In this document: piece after piece, positions 11,390 to 21,286 of the stretch
How the letters are laid out: each line of letters starts with the position of its first letter
How positions within the stretch are numbered: the first letter of the stretch is position 1
Source of the DNA: Syngnathus acus
Lineage: Eukaryota; Chordata; Actinopteri; Syngnathiformes; Syngnathidae
Direction: 5' to 3'
Assembly (NCBI RefSeq): GCF_901709675.1
Contig: NC_051098.1
Location: forward strand, 64,001-128,000
Length of the DNA stretch: 64,000 nt
Made by a program: the position numbers and the translations under genes
The notes under the pieces: model-generated
What the model was told of the DNA's origin: nothing
Database searches by the model: none
Seen by the model: only the letters and a program-made list of their open reading frames with translations

Positions 11390-13190
11390 ATCCCCCACAT
11401 GGTCAGACAATCTCCAAGTAGACATATGGTTAAAATTAATAATGATTATTTAAAATTCTGTACATTATTTATACAACTTACAGCTGGTTCAGAGTTTTAT
11501 ATTTTGAAATATGATCATATTTGATGGATTTAATTTTGTTGTCTATTTTCGGTTATTCCATAGCCCTAATATCAGGTTACCGAAATAACCACACGTCACA
11601 TGGTCCAATGGTTGTTTAAAACAGAGCATCACAACTTCTGTACAATATTAATAGTGTATAAATTTATACAACTTCCCATTCCTTTTCAAACAGGTAGGCT
11701 CTGCCTATTTTGTACAGTGGATTTTTGTCCGTTTGTATCTGTTGTTTGTACAGTCATAGTTTGAATGACTTTCACCTTGCTTGAGTTTTTGAGTGTATTT
11801 GTCTTCATTTGATTCAGGGCCGGTTCTAGGAATACACATAAGAGGGGGCAGTCAGAAATGTGAAGGGGGCATGTTCTTTTTTTCTTTTTTTACACATTTT
11901 TAACACTGTTAGTGTTTTCTTCACGGCAGTTGTTAGCTGTGTGTCCAGATCTCAACCTGGAGAAGTGGATTGCACTCTGTCAGGCCTCTACACTAAGACC
12001 TGTCCAGCTTGGGTGTCCCACCTGAAGATGAAAGCTTCTGCTGGTATTGCTCTTAGGGTCACTGAGGCACGCAAACCCCTGACCACAATAAGGTGACAAT
12101 CTCTCAGGGGGGGGAACATATAATATGAATGTTATATTAACTATTTTTTGAGTTGTCGTTAATCATTAGTTATATCACGGGTCATTACGACAAGTTTGGT
12201 GGAGTTTTTACTGCTTCTTCCAACTCCTACCGCGCTGACTGTAACTTGACACTCTCTGGCTGCGTCTTGCCTCATTTGCATACTCACAGTGATTGGATGT
12301 TTACGGAGGGGCGCGGAGTCCTGACAGCAGGCTGTGTGAGGACACACACTGAGAGAAGAGAGGGGGCTGATTAACGTGTGTTTCTATCAGCGGATTTTTC
12401 ACTTCTAAAAGTTTGATTCGAGGGGGCAGGACATCTGTTTGAGGGGGCGTTGCCCCCTCTTGCCCCTGCGTAGAGCCGGCACTGATTTGATTGGTTATGT
12501 GTGGTTTGCCTGTTTGAAATGAATGAATTCAATTCATTTAGGTCTATGTGTAGACCTAAAATAGACGTGTATTTTAGGTTATTCTATAGACCTAAAATAG
12601 ACGTCTAAATTAGGTCGAAGTGTAGAACTAATATAGACATCTAAATTAGGTCTACAGATAGACCTAATATAGACGTCGATCAGGTTTCAGAAATAACCAC
12701 ACTTCACTCGGATCAATGGTTCTTTAAAACAAAGCAATGCAATCTCTGTTCATTATTTATACAACCTACAGCTGGTTTATGGTTTAATATTTCATATTTA
12801 ATGGATTTAAATTTTTCGTCTATTTTAGGTCTATATATAGACCTAATTTAGACGTCTATTTTAGGTCCATGTATAGACGTAATTTAGACGTCTAATTTAG
12901 GTCTATAAAATAACCTAAAATAGACGTCTATATCAGGTTACAGAAATAACCAATTCTCATGTAGGGATCAATATGCTTGTTAAACACAAATCTAAACAAC
13001 TTCTGTACATTAGTTATACAACTCACAGCTGGTTCAGACTTTAAAATTACGAAATATGATCATATTTGATGTTTTTAATTTCGACGTCTATTTTAGGTCT
13101 ATACCGAGACCAATTTTAGACGTCTAAATTAGGTCTATACATAGACCAGACGTCTAATAGAGGTCTATGGGTGACAGGGTACTATGCCAA
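11390..13190. repeat. Degenerate tandem array rich in AGACGTCT palindromes
   Basis: Imperfect units contain TTAGGTCTATA...TATAGACCTAA palindromic stretches, the palindrome AGACGTCT, and a linker (ACAGCTGGTTCAGA...AATATGATCATATTTGATG). Unit copies are seen near 11450-11690, 12540-12790, 12790-13030 and 13030-13190. The array is interrupted by a hAT MITE at 11815-12484. Confidence 0.7.
11815..12484. mobile_element. hAT MITE with perfect 8-bp target duplication
   Basis: It begins CAGGGCCGGTTCTAG and ends AGAGCCGGCACTG, flanked on both sides by ATTTGATT (11807-11814 and 12485-12492). No transposase is encoded. About 100 bases (12175-12273) recur in inverted orientation at 24223-24321 inside a different hAT. 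Confidence 0.9.
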
Positions 13191-13456
13191 CCTAACCAGA
13201 GTGACGGGAGGAGGACAAATCAGAAAATGTGCTCAGCTCGTCGAGAAAATGCGATTTAAGCAATACAACTAAAAATGCGCATAAAACCTAAACCAAACGT
13301 TGCAGGTGGTCATTTCTTCATGTGCCGTGGTCAACTCGGCACTTTAGAGCAGTGGTCCCCAACCTTTTTTGCGCCACGGACCGGTTACGTGTCAGAAATA
13401 TTTTTGCGGACCGGCCTTTATAAAAATATATAATATATTTATATAAATAAATAGTA

Positions 13457-14675
13457 CCGTAATTTTCGGACTATAATTCGCGTTTTTTTTCATAGTTTGG
13501 GTGGGGGGGCGACTTATACTGAGGAGCGACTTATATGTGAATTTTTTCCCCAGTTTTCAAAATTCCCCCCAAAAAAAGGAAAAAACAGAAAAAAAAAGTG
13601 AAACCGCGATAAACGAACCGTGATGTAGCAAGGGATTACTATAATTTGAATTTCAAGTGACGTCAGTGGCGCGGCGGTTGTTTACATAAAGGACAAAGAT
13701 TCGATCACGGGATGACGAAGGGCCCCACGTACGACCGGCATCATTAGCGGCTTTGTTTCTAAGTGACACGGAGGACGAAGAGTTTGAAGGATTTAATGAC
13801 TTGGAGTGACACAGAAGGTCCTATTCTATGGAGCTCTCTTCCACCTCCGTGGCTGGAAGTGCCACCTCCGGATGGAAGTCCACGCCGCTACACGCCTGGA
13901 AGTCAACGCCGGTGCTTGGGGCCGTGTTGCGGTGAACTATTTATGTTATAGTTATTTGATATATTTTATTTCGTATAGCAACTTGTATATGTTTTTATCG
14001 TTACAGTTCAGTACTTGTTGGCTTTTGAACTCTTGTTTTGTTAAAGAGACGTTTACCAAACCCACGTCTTTCCTTGTACTTTGTTAATGCTATAATATAG
14101 TTATATACTAGATCTGTGGAATAACGACGAGGCTGATGTCAGGGCGCACGCGCGGCGTTGTTGACAAAGGACGAGGAATTGGATCGATGGATTTAATGAT
14201 TTGGAGTGACACAGATGGTTTGATTATATTGTTGTTTATGTGATAGTTATTTGATATATACTTTTTATATCGTTATATGGGTCTGTGGAATATTTAGAAT
14301 ATTTAGACGTCAGCGGCGCATACGCGGGATCGTTTCCATAAAAAACGATCGATGGATTTAATGAATTGGAGTGACACAGATGGTTTTATAAACGTGTTAT
14401 TTATGTAATAGTTATTTGAATAACTCTGAATGTTACGTCAGGCCCGTTCTCAGCTCTTCGTTTGTGTTTATGTCACGTTAGCATACCTATCGTTTAGCCT
14501 GTTGTTGCTCGTTCATGTCTGTTCTTGGTGTTGGATTTTGTCGAATAAATTTTCCCCAAAATGCGACTTGTACTCCGGAGCGACTTATATATGTTTTTTT
14601 TTCACGTTATTGTGCATTTTACGGCTAATGCAACCTATGTATATTCCGGAGTGACTTTTAGTCCGAAAATTACGG
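13457..14675 (+). mobile_element. Pogo/Tigger-like TIR element, non-autonomous
   Basis: Inverted ends CCGTAATTTTCGGACTATAA and its complement are flanked by TA. Inside is a short frame ending in an acidic SDTEDEEFEGF-like tail, resembling the end of the pogo-type transposase remnant at 58227-58634, so I assign it to that group by inference. Related copies on the other strand lie at 27852-30142 and 39810-40711. The internal motif GATTTAATGANTTGGAGTGA is repeated several times. Confidence 0.7.
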
Positions 14676-14959
14676 TACATTTATAATAAATATATAAATA
14701 CGATGAAATAAAATGATAAGACTGGCATGCAAGTATAAACGACATAAAAATAAAACTCACCATTACGTTGAATTAGTGGGAGCACTGAGCTTGTTTCTCA
14801 GAAACGAGCCTGTCCCATCTAGGCGTAATAGAGGCTTTGCAGCTGACGTCATCAGCCGCGCACATTAGCTTGGCGGCCATCTTGCCGGTCAACATTTCAG
14901 TGCCGGTCAACGACTCACACACGCTTTCTGGTTACATCTGCTGCTATTTGAGCTTGAAA

Positions 14960-15127
14960 ATGCCGGAAACCTGCTGTGCTGTTGGATGTAGCAATAGACG
15001 AGGCGATAAACCTTCTATAGATTTCCGGCAAACATCCAAAAACGCGATAAATGGATCGCGGCGATTCGTCGTGAAAGATGGAAACCTACGATTTACACAA
15101 GGATATGCAATGAGCACGTCATATCAG
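14960..15127 (+). pseudogene. THAP-domain protein, exon 1 (zinc finger)
   Basis: The exon starts MPETCCAVGCSNRRGDKPS, giving the first two zinc ligands of a THAP C2CH finger. After about residue 22 the matching frame shifts by one base. In that frame the invariant THAP tryptophan (KRDKWIAAIRR), the RW segment and the closing ICNEH (Cys-x2-His) are all readable. It ends at a donor (TATCAG|GTATGT), and the split glycine codon joins exactly to the acceptor at 18560. THAP fingers bind DNA and occur in several transposon-encoded proteins. The domain is complete apart from the shift, so the inactivation looks recent relative to decay elsewhere. Confidence 0.85.
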
Positions 15128-15288
15128 GTATGTAAACTATTCACCCCTGATTTGTTTCACAAAATGTGAAATAATACAATATGGGATGATACAAATATGA
15201 TTGTTGAAAATGCTGGGTGCATTTTTAGAAAGGCAGCAAGAGCAGCAAGGCAGGGAATGGGATGATTTCTTCAGTTCACCCCCCCCTC

Positions 15289-15604
15289 CGTTTTTATTTT
15301 TTGTTTATTTTTTCATGATGCTTCATCTGATTGGCTTGAAAATCATATTGGAATTGAACAATTAATTCTCATGAGTGAATGCATTAGGAAATTTCAAAAG
15401 AAATTATTATGAACCTTGTGAAACAATTTTTTTTTAATGAAGCATTTTTGAACAAGAGGCTTTTTGTTACTTCATTTGGCACAAGGTAAAATCTACATTG
15501 ATAAAGTTTTCAAGCCATTGGCACAAGGTTAAAATTTTTACTGGTTAAGTTTTCAAGCCAATCAGATGAGGCATCATGCAAAACTAAACAAAAAATAAAA
15601 ATGG
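15289..15604. mobile_element. Small foldback element in the THAP intron
   Basis: Bases 15289-15342 and 15550-15604 are inverted copies of about 54 bases (core ATCTGATTGGCTTGAAAA) around a 200-base loop. No coding capacity. It predates or accompanies the LTR insertion 20 bases downstream. Confidence 0.65.
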
Positions 15605-15624
15605 TAGCAACTTGAACAGACAGG

Positions 15625-16174
15625 TGTCACGTCCCCACGTCACCTGACTTCCAGCCTAGCCCGACTCATGGAATTGCCAGCACCTGCTACAGCTCGTTAG
15701 GTTCCCTATTTAACCTCTCTGTGTTCTGCCAGTAGTTGTCAGTTCGTCTGATTACCCTGCACGTGATACTGCTGCCTTTTTGTCCCCGGACCAAACTTTG
15801 TAGCCAACTGCTTCCTTGACCTTCGACCACGCTCCAGATTGCCGCCTGTCCTGACTACTTGCCCGACCTTCGACCACGCTCCAGATCGCCGCCTGTCCTG
15901 ACTACTTGCCTGACCTTCGACCACGCTCCAGATCGCCGCCTGTCCTGACTACTTGCCTGACCTTCGACCACGCTCCAGATCGCCGCCTGTCCTGACTACT
16001 TGCCTGACCTTCGACCACGCTCCAGATCGCCGCCTGTCCTGACTACTTGCCTGACCTTCGACCACGCTCCAGATCGCCGCCTGCCCTGACTACTTGCTCG
16101 TTCTACATCCCCGTTTTCCCTCTCACCATTAAAGGATCGTGCTGCACTTGGTTCCCTGTCTTTGTTGCCTGACA
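15625..16174 (+). repeat. 5' LTR of the Gag-only element
   Basis: 550 bases starting TG and ending CA. It contains about six tandem copies of a 47-base unit (core TTCGACCACGCTCCAGATCG) from about 15818 to 16093. An ATTAAA near 16130 may act as the polyadenylation signal. Confidence 0.93.
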
Positions 16175-16191
16175 GAACGAACTGACCAGAA

Positions 16192-17784
16192 ATGCAACCA
16201 GCGCACGATTCCCTAGACACGGCCCGCTTGACCCACACGGAGTGGGAGCTCGGCAAGACCACAGAGGAGATGGCGGCGTTAACCAGGGTCGTCCAGCAGC
16301 AGCAACAGCAGCTCCAGCTGCAGCAACAGCAACTGCAGCAGCAGCAACAGCAACTGCAGCAGCAGCAACAGCAACTGCAGCAGCACCACCAGCTCCACCA
16401 GGACCTGGTAGAGGCTCTCAGGGATCACAGAGACTTGGCTCCTCTGGCTGCTGCAGATCGGTTTGTGCCATCTCTGTCCACGTCCGTGCCGCTTAGCCCC
16501 GCCGATCAGCCCACCGTTATGTCCACGCCCCGTCCTGCCTCTGCACCCGGGCAGTACGTGGACGTCCCTGAGCCCAGACTCAGCAACCTCGCAAGGTTCG
16601 ACGGTGACCCCAAGTACGTCCGGGCCTTTCTGACGAACTGCCGTGTCTTGTTCGACCTCCAGCCCGTCACATTTGCCACGGAGCCAGCCAAGGTGGGTTT
16701 CGTGCTGACTCACCTGACGGGCGAGGCATGGCTGTGGGGAACGGCAGAATATGAGCGGCAGGGACCCGCCTGTTCGTCGTTTGACGCCTTCGCCGCTGAG
16801 ATCCTGCGCGTATTTGACCTGGGCTCCGCCTCGGAGGACGCCTCCACAGAGCTCCTCACGCTGCGCCAAGGCAGCAGATCCGTCGCCCAGTACGCCATCC
16901 GGTTCCAGACGGTGGCGCGTCGTAGCGACTGGAACACCCCGGCTCTCGTCGGGGCCTTCATCCACGGACTCGCGGACTATATCAAGGACGAGATGGTGTC
17001 CTGCGAGCGCCCACAGACCCTTGAAGTGGCCATGGACCTGGCAGTACGGGTGGACCGGCGGATCCAGTCGAGGCGACGCGAGGAGAGGAGAGCGGCTCCG
17101 CCCCCCCGTCACCGTGACATCAGCCCGACACCTCGGGTGTCATGGAGCGCACCGGTTTATTCACCGGACCTGTCGTCCGCCAGGGACCCTGTCCACGTAA
17201 GTCAGCGCGCCTTTATTGCTCCTCACACCCAGCCCAGCAGGTCAGAACCCATGGAGATCGGACGCACCTCTCTCTCTGTGAGGAAACGCAGTCAGCGCAT
17301 CAGAGAGGGGCTTTGCCTGTACTGCGGGGGTGAGGGTCACTGGGTGGTCTCTTGCCCGACGAGACCCAAGGACACCCGCCAAGCAAGGATCCGTGTGGGG
17401 TCGGTTTTTTTGCCCCCCACTACCTGTCGCGAGTCCCTGTCCCAGGACCACTACTCGACTCCAGCCCGCGCCCTTGCCTCTCGGCCCTCCGCTTCTCCAA
17501 TCCGTGGGCAGCCGCCGCGGGTCCGGTCTCGCCGTCGGCCGCAGCGGATGGCCCGGGCCCTTACTCCGCTGCCGTTGCGACGTCCGCAGCCGGGTTCTGC
17601 TCCGGTGGGCGGGGTATTGGGGTCTGACCGGCTTCCTGCTCGGAGTCGTCCGGTAGGGACCCGTCCGGTTCCCACGCCGGCCCCCTGGTCGGCGTCTCCC
17701 GACGCCGCGGCTGGGAAGGTGGACTGGGCGGTAGTGCCGCCTGATGACGGGGCTTGGTCGACGTGTTCTGATTCGGAATATTGA
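16192..17784 (+). CDS. Retrotransposon Gag protein
   Basis: This 530-residue open frame encodes a structural Gag that would assemble the retrotransposon particle and package its RNA. A glutamine-rich, coiled-coil-like segment (about residues 35-65) is encoded by a CAG-rich run. A Ty3/gypsy-type capsid region follows (about 130-285), with the ARFDGDP and LTGEAWLW blocks. One CCHC zinc knuckle (C375, C378, H383, C388) follows near the end of the basic region. The last 140 residues are proline/arginine-rich without a recognised domain. The start is the first ATG, 18 bases after the 5' LTR. It ends 63 bases before the 3' LTR, so the element has no room for pol. The frame has no stops, unlike most elements around it. 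GC content is much higher than in its neighbours. Confidence 0.93.
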   Translation: MQPAHDSLDTARLTHTEWELGKTTEEMAALTRVVQQQQQQLQLQQQQLQQQQQQLQQQQQQLQQHHQLHQDLVEALRDHRDLAPLAAADRFVPSLSTSVPLSPADQPTVMSTPRPASAPGQYVDVPEPRLSNLARFDGDPKYVRAFLTNCRVLFDLQPVTFATEPAKVGFVLTHLTGEAWLWGTAEYERQGPACSSFDAFAAEILRVFDLGSASEDASTELLTLRQGSRSVAQYAIRFQTVARRSDWNTPALVGAFIHGLADYIKDEMVSCERPQTLEVAMDLAVRVDRRIQSRRREERRAAPPPRHRDISPTPRVSWSAPVYSPDLSSARDPVHVSQRAFIAPHTQPSRSEPMEIGRTSLSVRKRSQRIREGLCLYCGGEGHWVVSCPTRPKDTRQARIRVGSVFLPPTTCRESLSQDHYSTPARALASRPSASPIRGQPPRVRSRRRPQRMARALTPLPLRRPQPGSAPVGGVLGSDRLPARSRPVGTRPVPTPAPWSASPDAAAGKVDWAVVPPDDGAWSTCSDSEY

Positions 17785-17847
17785 CTGCCGCACGTCTTGG
17801 GGTTCTGCTTTTGGGACGTCGGGGGCCGTCCCTTGGGGGGGGGGTTC

Positions 17848-18397
17848 TGTCACGTCCCCACGTCACCTGACTTCCAGCCTAGCCCGACTCATGGAATTGC
17901 CAGCACCTGCTACAGCTCGTTAGGTTCCCTATTTAACCTCTCTGTGTTCTGCCAGTAGTTGTCAGTTCGTCTGATTACCCTGCACGTGATACTGCTGCCT
18001 TTTTGTCCCCGGACCAAACTTTGTAGCCAACTGCTTCCTTGACCTTCGACCACGCTCCAGATCGCCGCCTGTCCTGACTACTTGCCCGACCTTCGACCAC
18101 GCTCCAGATCGCCGCCTGTCCTGACTACTTGCCTGACCTTCGACCACGCTCCAGATCGCCGCCTGTCCTGACTACTTGCCTGACCTTCGACCACGCTCCA
18201 GATCGCCGCCTGTCCTGACTACTTGCCTGACCTTCGACCACGCTCCAGATCGCCGCCTGTCCTGACTACTTGCCTGACCTTCGACCACGCTCCAGATCGC
18301 CGCCTGCCCTGACTACTTGCTCGTTCTACATCCCCGTTTTCCCTCTCACCATTAAAGGATCGTGCTGCACTTGGTTCCCTGTCTTTGTTGCCTGACA
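17848..18397 (+). repeat. 3' LTR of the Gag-only element
   Basis: 550 bases, matching 15625-16174 in length, order of 47-base units and ends. Only scattered single differences are visible. Confidence 0.93.
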
Positions 18398-18560
18398 ACA
18401 GGTACAGTTTACTGAATGATTTCACTCTATTGAGTTTTTTAATATGTCAAGTTATGAAATGCCATTACGAAACAAACTGAACTGGGTATATCCCCTTCAA
18501 CAACGTGCTTAATTATTTATGGTAGTCATTATGAATAATGTGATTGTTTAATTGTTTCAG

Positions 18561-18874
18561 GTGCAGAAAGCGAAGATCCACTATCCCCAGACTATGTGCC
18601 AAGTATATTTGAGCATACCCAGTCACCTCACAAACGAAAACTCAAATGTTCATTGAAGATCTTTGAGAGAAGACAAAATCTCAAGCAGCGCAAGAGAGAC
18701 CGCGAGAGGGCATTGGCAGCAGCAGCAGCACTTGTCAATATTTCCCAGTCTGTCCCTTGTGAAAATGATCAACTACCCGCTGGTGAAGATGTGATGTTGC
18801 TTGGCCCCTGGACTCTTCTTCAACCGCAGATATCTGAAAAACATTTTAATAAAAATTGTTTTCACTATGATTAG
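18561..18874 (+). pseudogene. THAP-domain protein, exon 2
   Basis: The acceptor ATTGTTTCAG is followed by a frame continuing from exon 1 (GAESEDPLSPDYVPSIFEH), a serine/proline linker typical after a THAP finger. A strongly basic helical segment (about KRKLKCSLKIFERRQNLKQR and RKRDRERAL) follows, then an alanine run and a stop at 18872-18874. Only about 103 residues follow the finger and no catalytic domain is present, so this is an accessory DNA-binding protein or the stump of a longer one. The intron was 3.4 kb after the LTR and foldback insertions. Confidence 0.75.
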
Positions 18875-18952
18875 ATTATTTGTAACAGGTTGGAGAACAA
18901 TAAATTATTTATGATATATATATTAATTACTAAGTGCGAAGACAATACAAAC

Positions 18953-19529
18953 CTGCTCTCTGGTAATGGAATGTAACTTTTCCAGCTCTGACCGGCATTT
19001 TAGTGCAAGTTCATCTGGGCTGAGTTTCATATTGCCAGAATCGTACAGCTGTGAGAGAGGTACAGGAAGCTTTCGCTTCACTGCCCTTGGCACAAAGTTG
19101 TCAGCATAGTCAGGGACAATGCTCAAAATTGCTGGTCTTCCACCGCATTCAGACAAAGCCTTGTAAAAGGCAGCTTTCTGCTCTTCAGTTGGTGGAGGAA
19201 CATTCAGCAGTTTTCTCGCAGCACTTTCCTCAGGAGTTGAAACTTCTGACTTTCGTTTCTGGGCTGGACGGGCAAAATCGATATTGCATCCTTCAGCATA
19301 TTCTATGTGCGATGCTGATGGTTTCAGCCACTGACAAGGTAGTGATGTGCATGAAGTGGCCGTCTTCATACGTATTAATGTCTCCAGGGCGAACAGGGAT
19401 GCTGCTGAATGTGAACATGTTTCACCCAATCCAGCCATGCAGGTACAGTGGCAGCACAGGATCTGACCATCTTTCGCTATTGCTACCCAAGGTCTGAGGG
19501 GAGGATCATTCATCCGTTGAGTGTTTTAC
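18953..19529 (-). pseudogene. SWIM zinc-finger protein, exon 2
   Basis: Read on the - strand, the exon follows an acceptor (ATCTGTTTCAG) and encodes MNDPPLRPWVAIAKDG, then a SWIM-type finger (CHCTCMAGLGETCSH, i.e. CxC...CxH). A linker follows, and the exon ends at a donor (AGAGCAG|GTTTGT). In fish and coral relatives known to me this arrangement precedes a YqaJ-type exonuclease domain. Here the next exon is missing, because the facing THAP gene ends only 78 bases away. A small frame disruption lies just before MNDPP. It is the partner gene of the THAP exons within the TIR element. Confidence 0.75.
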
Positions 19530-19852
19530 CTGAAACAGATAATATGACATACCTTATATTATTATCAGTCCCTAATTTGGATATAATATACAAGGCTAGA
19601 CCTCTTACTGTCCATTTATGCATATTTTACCTGGCATTTGGTAAATTTTCTCATGAATCATTCATTAAATTAGCTTGAAAATTTAAACCTGGTTCATTTT
19701 GAGCAAGAAACCAAAAGGAATTATCAAGCATGAATTCTAAAAAGTATTTTTGTAGAAATTGTTGCATAAGCTCTATATTGAATAGTTGGAAATTATGTAA
19801 TGTTTTATTGTAGGGATTAATTTCTCAGATTTCAATATGATATTTTCCTTAC

Positions 19853-20184
19853 CTTGGTCATGAGAAGAAATCGATTCTGTTTGGAATCTGCCATATCAGC
19901 CCATCATGCACAAAACCTGCTGTAAAATACTTGTAGGCATCCAGACTCTTGTATGCCTTAAGGTCCTTTCCAGTGTACGGAGATGGTGAATCGACGAGGT
20001 AATTATAAATATCTGGATATGAGAGATCAGGCAGGTCGGCTGTTGCAAAATGCTCAGGTGATTTTAGCATGCTTCTCGGTAAAAGGTACGGATCCGTTGT
20101 GCCAACAAGGTTCAACTTCTCTCGGTAACGTTTCTTGGATTCTTCATCCAAATGCCCAACTTCATTGGATAGCAAATCAGCCAT
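19853..20184 (-). pseudogene. SWIM/YqaJ-type protein, exon 1
   Basis: The frame starts MADLLSNEVGHLDEESKKRY and runs through a DLSYPDIYNYLV...YTGKDLKAYKSLDAY block shared by a family of fish proteins with SWIM and YqaJ domains. It ends at a donor (ACCAAG|GTAAGG). Near the end the frame shifts by one base; the neighbouring frame reads SKQNRFLLMTK into the donor, which is the expected continuation. The gene begins about 80 bases from the right inverted repeat of the TIR element, mirroring the THAP gene at the left end. Confidence 0.75.
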
Positions 20185-20353
20185 AATTCGGATGGAATCG
20201 GTGAAAATGTAGCGCAGAAATCAAACTGAATCTGTACGAACACGTAGGAACGAGCTGACCGGTTGACCGCCAAGATGGCGGCATAACACAAAATCACGTG
20301 ATAAAACCACGTGACTGCAAAGCCTCTATTGGAGACAATGACACCCGAAATGG

Positions 20354-20620
20354 TTAAGGTTTGTCTTTTAATGCAGGTTGCTTGGTCTCCATGTGCCGAA
20401 AGAGTTTTGAAGGCGTCATTGCCTCGTTAGCTAGCCTGTCGCTATATATTATGCAGAGTGGGCTTGGCGTGTCAGAGTCACCTGTGGCGATAAATCCATA
20501 TTTTAAGTAGGACACCAGAAATGTTCTTTTAAATGCAGCTTTCCGATTCTTAGAAGTCGTAGCCTCTTCTCCTTCCGTCTCCTCATTGGTCTTTTTTTCC
20601 CTCTCCGAAGAAGTTTTCAA
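20354..20620 (-). pseudogene. hAT transposase N-terminal fragment (outer hAT)
   Basis: The - strand frame has a lysine-rich start and the segment RTFLVSYLKYGFIATGD, then LANEAMTPSKLFRHMETKQP, the BED-finger region of ZBED5/SCAND3-like hAT transposases. The zinc cysteines are replaced (CIIYSD). It lies just inside the right end of the hAT at 13350-20947 and is probably its own transposase. Everything after the finger is lost. Confidence 0.7.
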
Positions 20621-21108
20621 ACATCTGTTTCTTGCTCATTTTTGCCTGCTTTGCGGGCTCGACTGAGGTGACATGTCTCGTGACCGAGACGAGCGTCTTG
20701 ACCTGAACCGACGGATGTAATTGGTAGAGAATCGCCAATTTTTATATATTTTTCTAAATAATTTCTTAGTCATTTTTACTAGCTTTGCGGGCTCGACTGG
20801 GGAAACATGTCACGTGACCGGGACGAGCGTCTTGAAATGAATTAATTGATCGTTGATAAAAAAAAAAATTCTGTACAGCTTGGCGGCCCGGTACCAAGTG
20901 ACCCACGCAACGTTACCGGTCCGAGGCCCGGTGTTTGGGGACCTCTGCTCTAGAGCCCCTAAGAGCACCCCTAGGTTCATTTCAATATGTTTTAATAAAC
21001 ATTTAACCAGTCCGGCCCTCGGCTTGTAGCAAATTTCCCTGCGTTAAAGAATCGGGAGTGTGACGTAATGCTACAGCGCGATTAAAAAAAAACAGATCGA
21101 TCCGAAAA

Positions 21109-21116
21109 TGACGTCA
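21109..21116. promoter_or_regulatory. Palindromic cAMP response element (TGACGTCA)
   Basis: A full consensus CREB/ATF site lies 383 bases before the appbp2 start codon. A related half-type site is 48 bases upstream. Confidence 0.55.
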
Positions 21117-21286
21117 TGCAGCCTCAAAACTGGCCGATAAAACGGCCTTCTGAAGACGCAGCCAGTGAATTTGGACTCACATGACTTTAACTATGAAGGC
21201 TTGATTATTTGCTACGGAATGACCAATATAGGTACTTTGTCCTAGTGTATTTGCCGTAGTTAGCGATCAAACATGGTCGAATTTCT

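Larger units (their letters stand above)
15625..18397 (+). mobile_element. Gag-only LTR retrotransposon (Ty3/gypsy-like), complete
   Basis: Two LTRs of exactly 550 bases (TGTCACG...TGACA) bound a 1673-base interior. ACAGG flanks both outer ends (15620-15624 and 18398-18402), a perfect 5-bp duplication. The LTRs are nearly identical to the eye, pointing to a recent insertion. A G-rich run before the 3' LTR could be the polypurine tract. I see no protease, reverse transcriptase, RNase H or integrase, so mobility would depend on enzymes from another element. Confidence 0.95.
14827..20330. mobile_element. Two-gene TIR element: convergent THAP and SWIM/YqaJ-type genes
   Basis: The ends are a perfect 16-bp inverted repeat (AATAGAGGCTTTGCAG / CTGCAAAGCCTCTATT). 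A second, near-matching inverted block further in (14872-14893 and 20262-20282) contains a YY1-like CAAGATGGCGGC. The element interrupts hAT sequence that reads continuously across the two flanks (TCCCATCTAGGCGT | GGAGACAATGACA). Two genes point inward: THAP on + and SWIM on -. Without the LTR insertion it is about 2.7 kb. Both genes are frameshifted, and the SWIM gene stops at a splice donor with no following exon, so a deletion removed the centre. Target duplication is short and ambiguous (TA or AT). Confidence 0.75.
13350..20947 (-). mobile_element. Composite hAT element with nested insertions
   Basis: The left end CAGTGGTCCCCAACC pairs with the right end TTTGGGGACCTCTG. Flanks are CTTTAGAG (13342-13349) and CTCTAGAG (20948-20955), an 8-bp duplication with one change. 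Of 7.6 kb only about 900 bases are hAT: 13350-13456, 14676-14826 and 20331-20947. The last includes an N-terminal transposase fragment on the - strand. The rest consists of later insertions: a pogo-like element, then a THAP/SWIM TIR element which itself received an LTR retrotransposon. The termini resemble widespread vertebrate hAT families. Confidence 0.85.

Noticed and set aside
16279-17112. A 277-codon antisense frame opposite Gag
   Set aside because: It is the shadow of a GC-rich coding region and includes leucine runs opposite the CAG repeat. No domain is recognisable.
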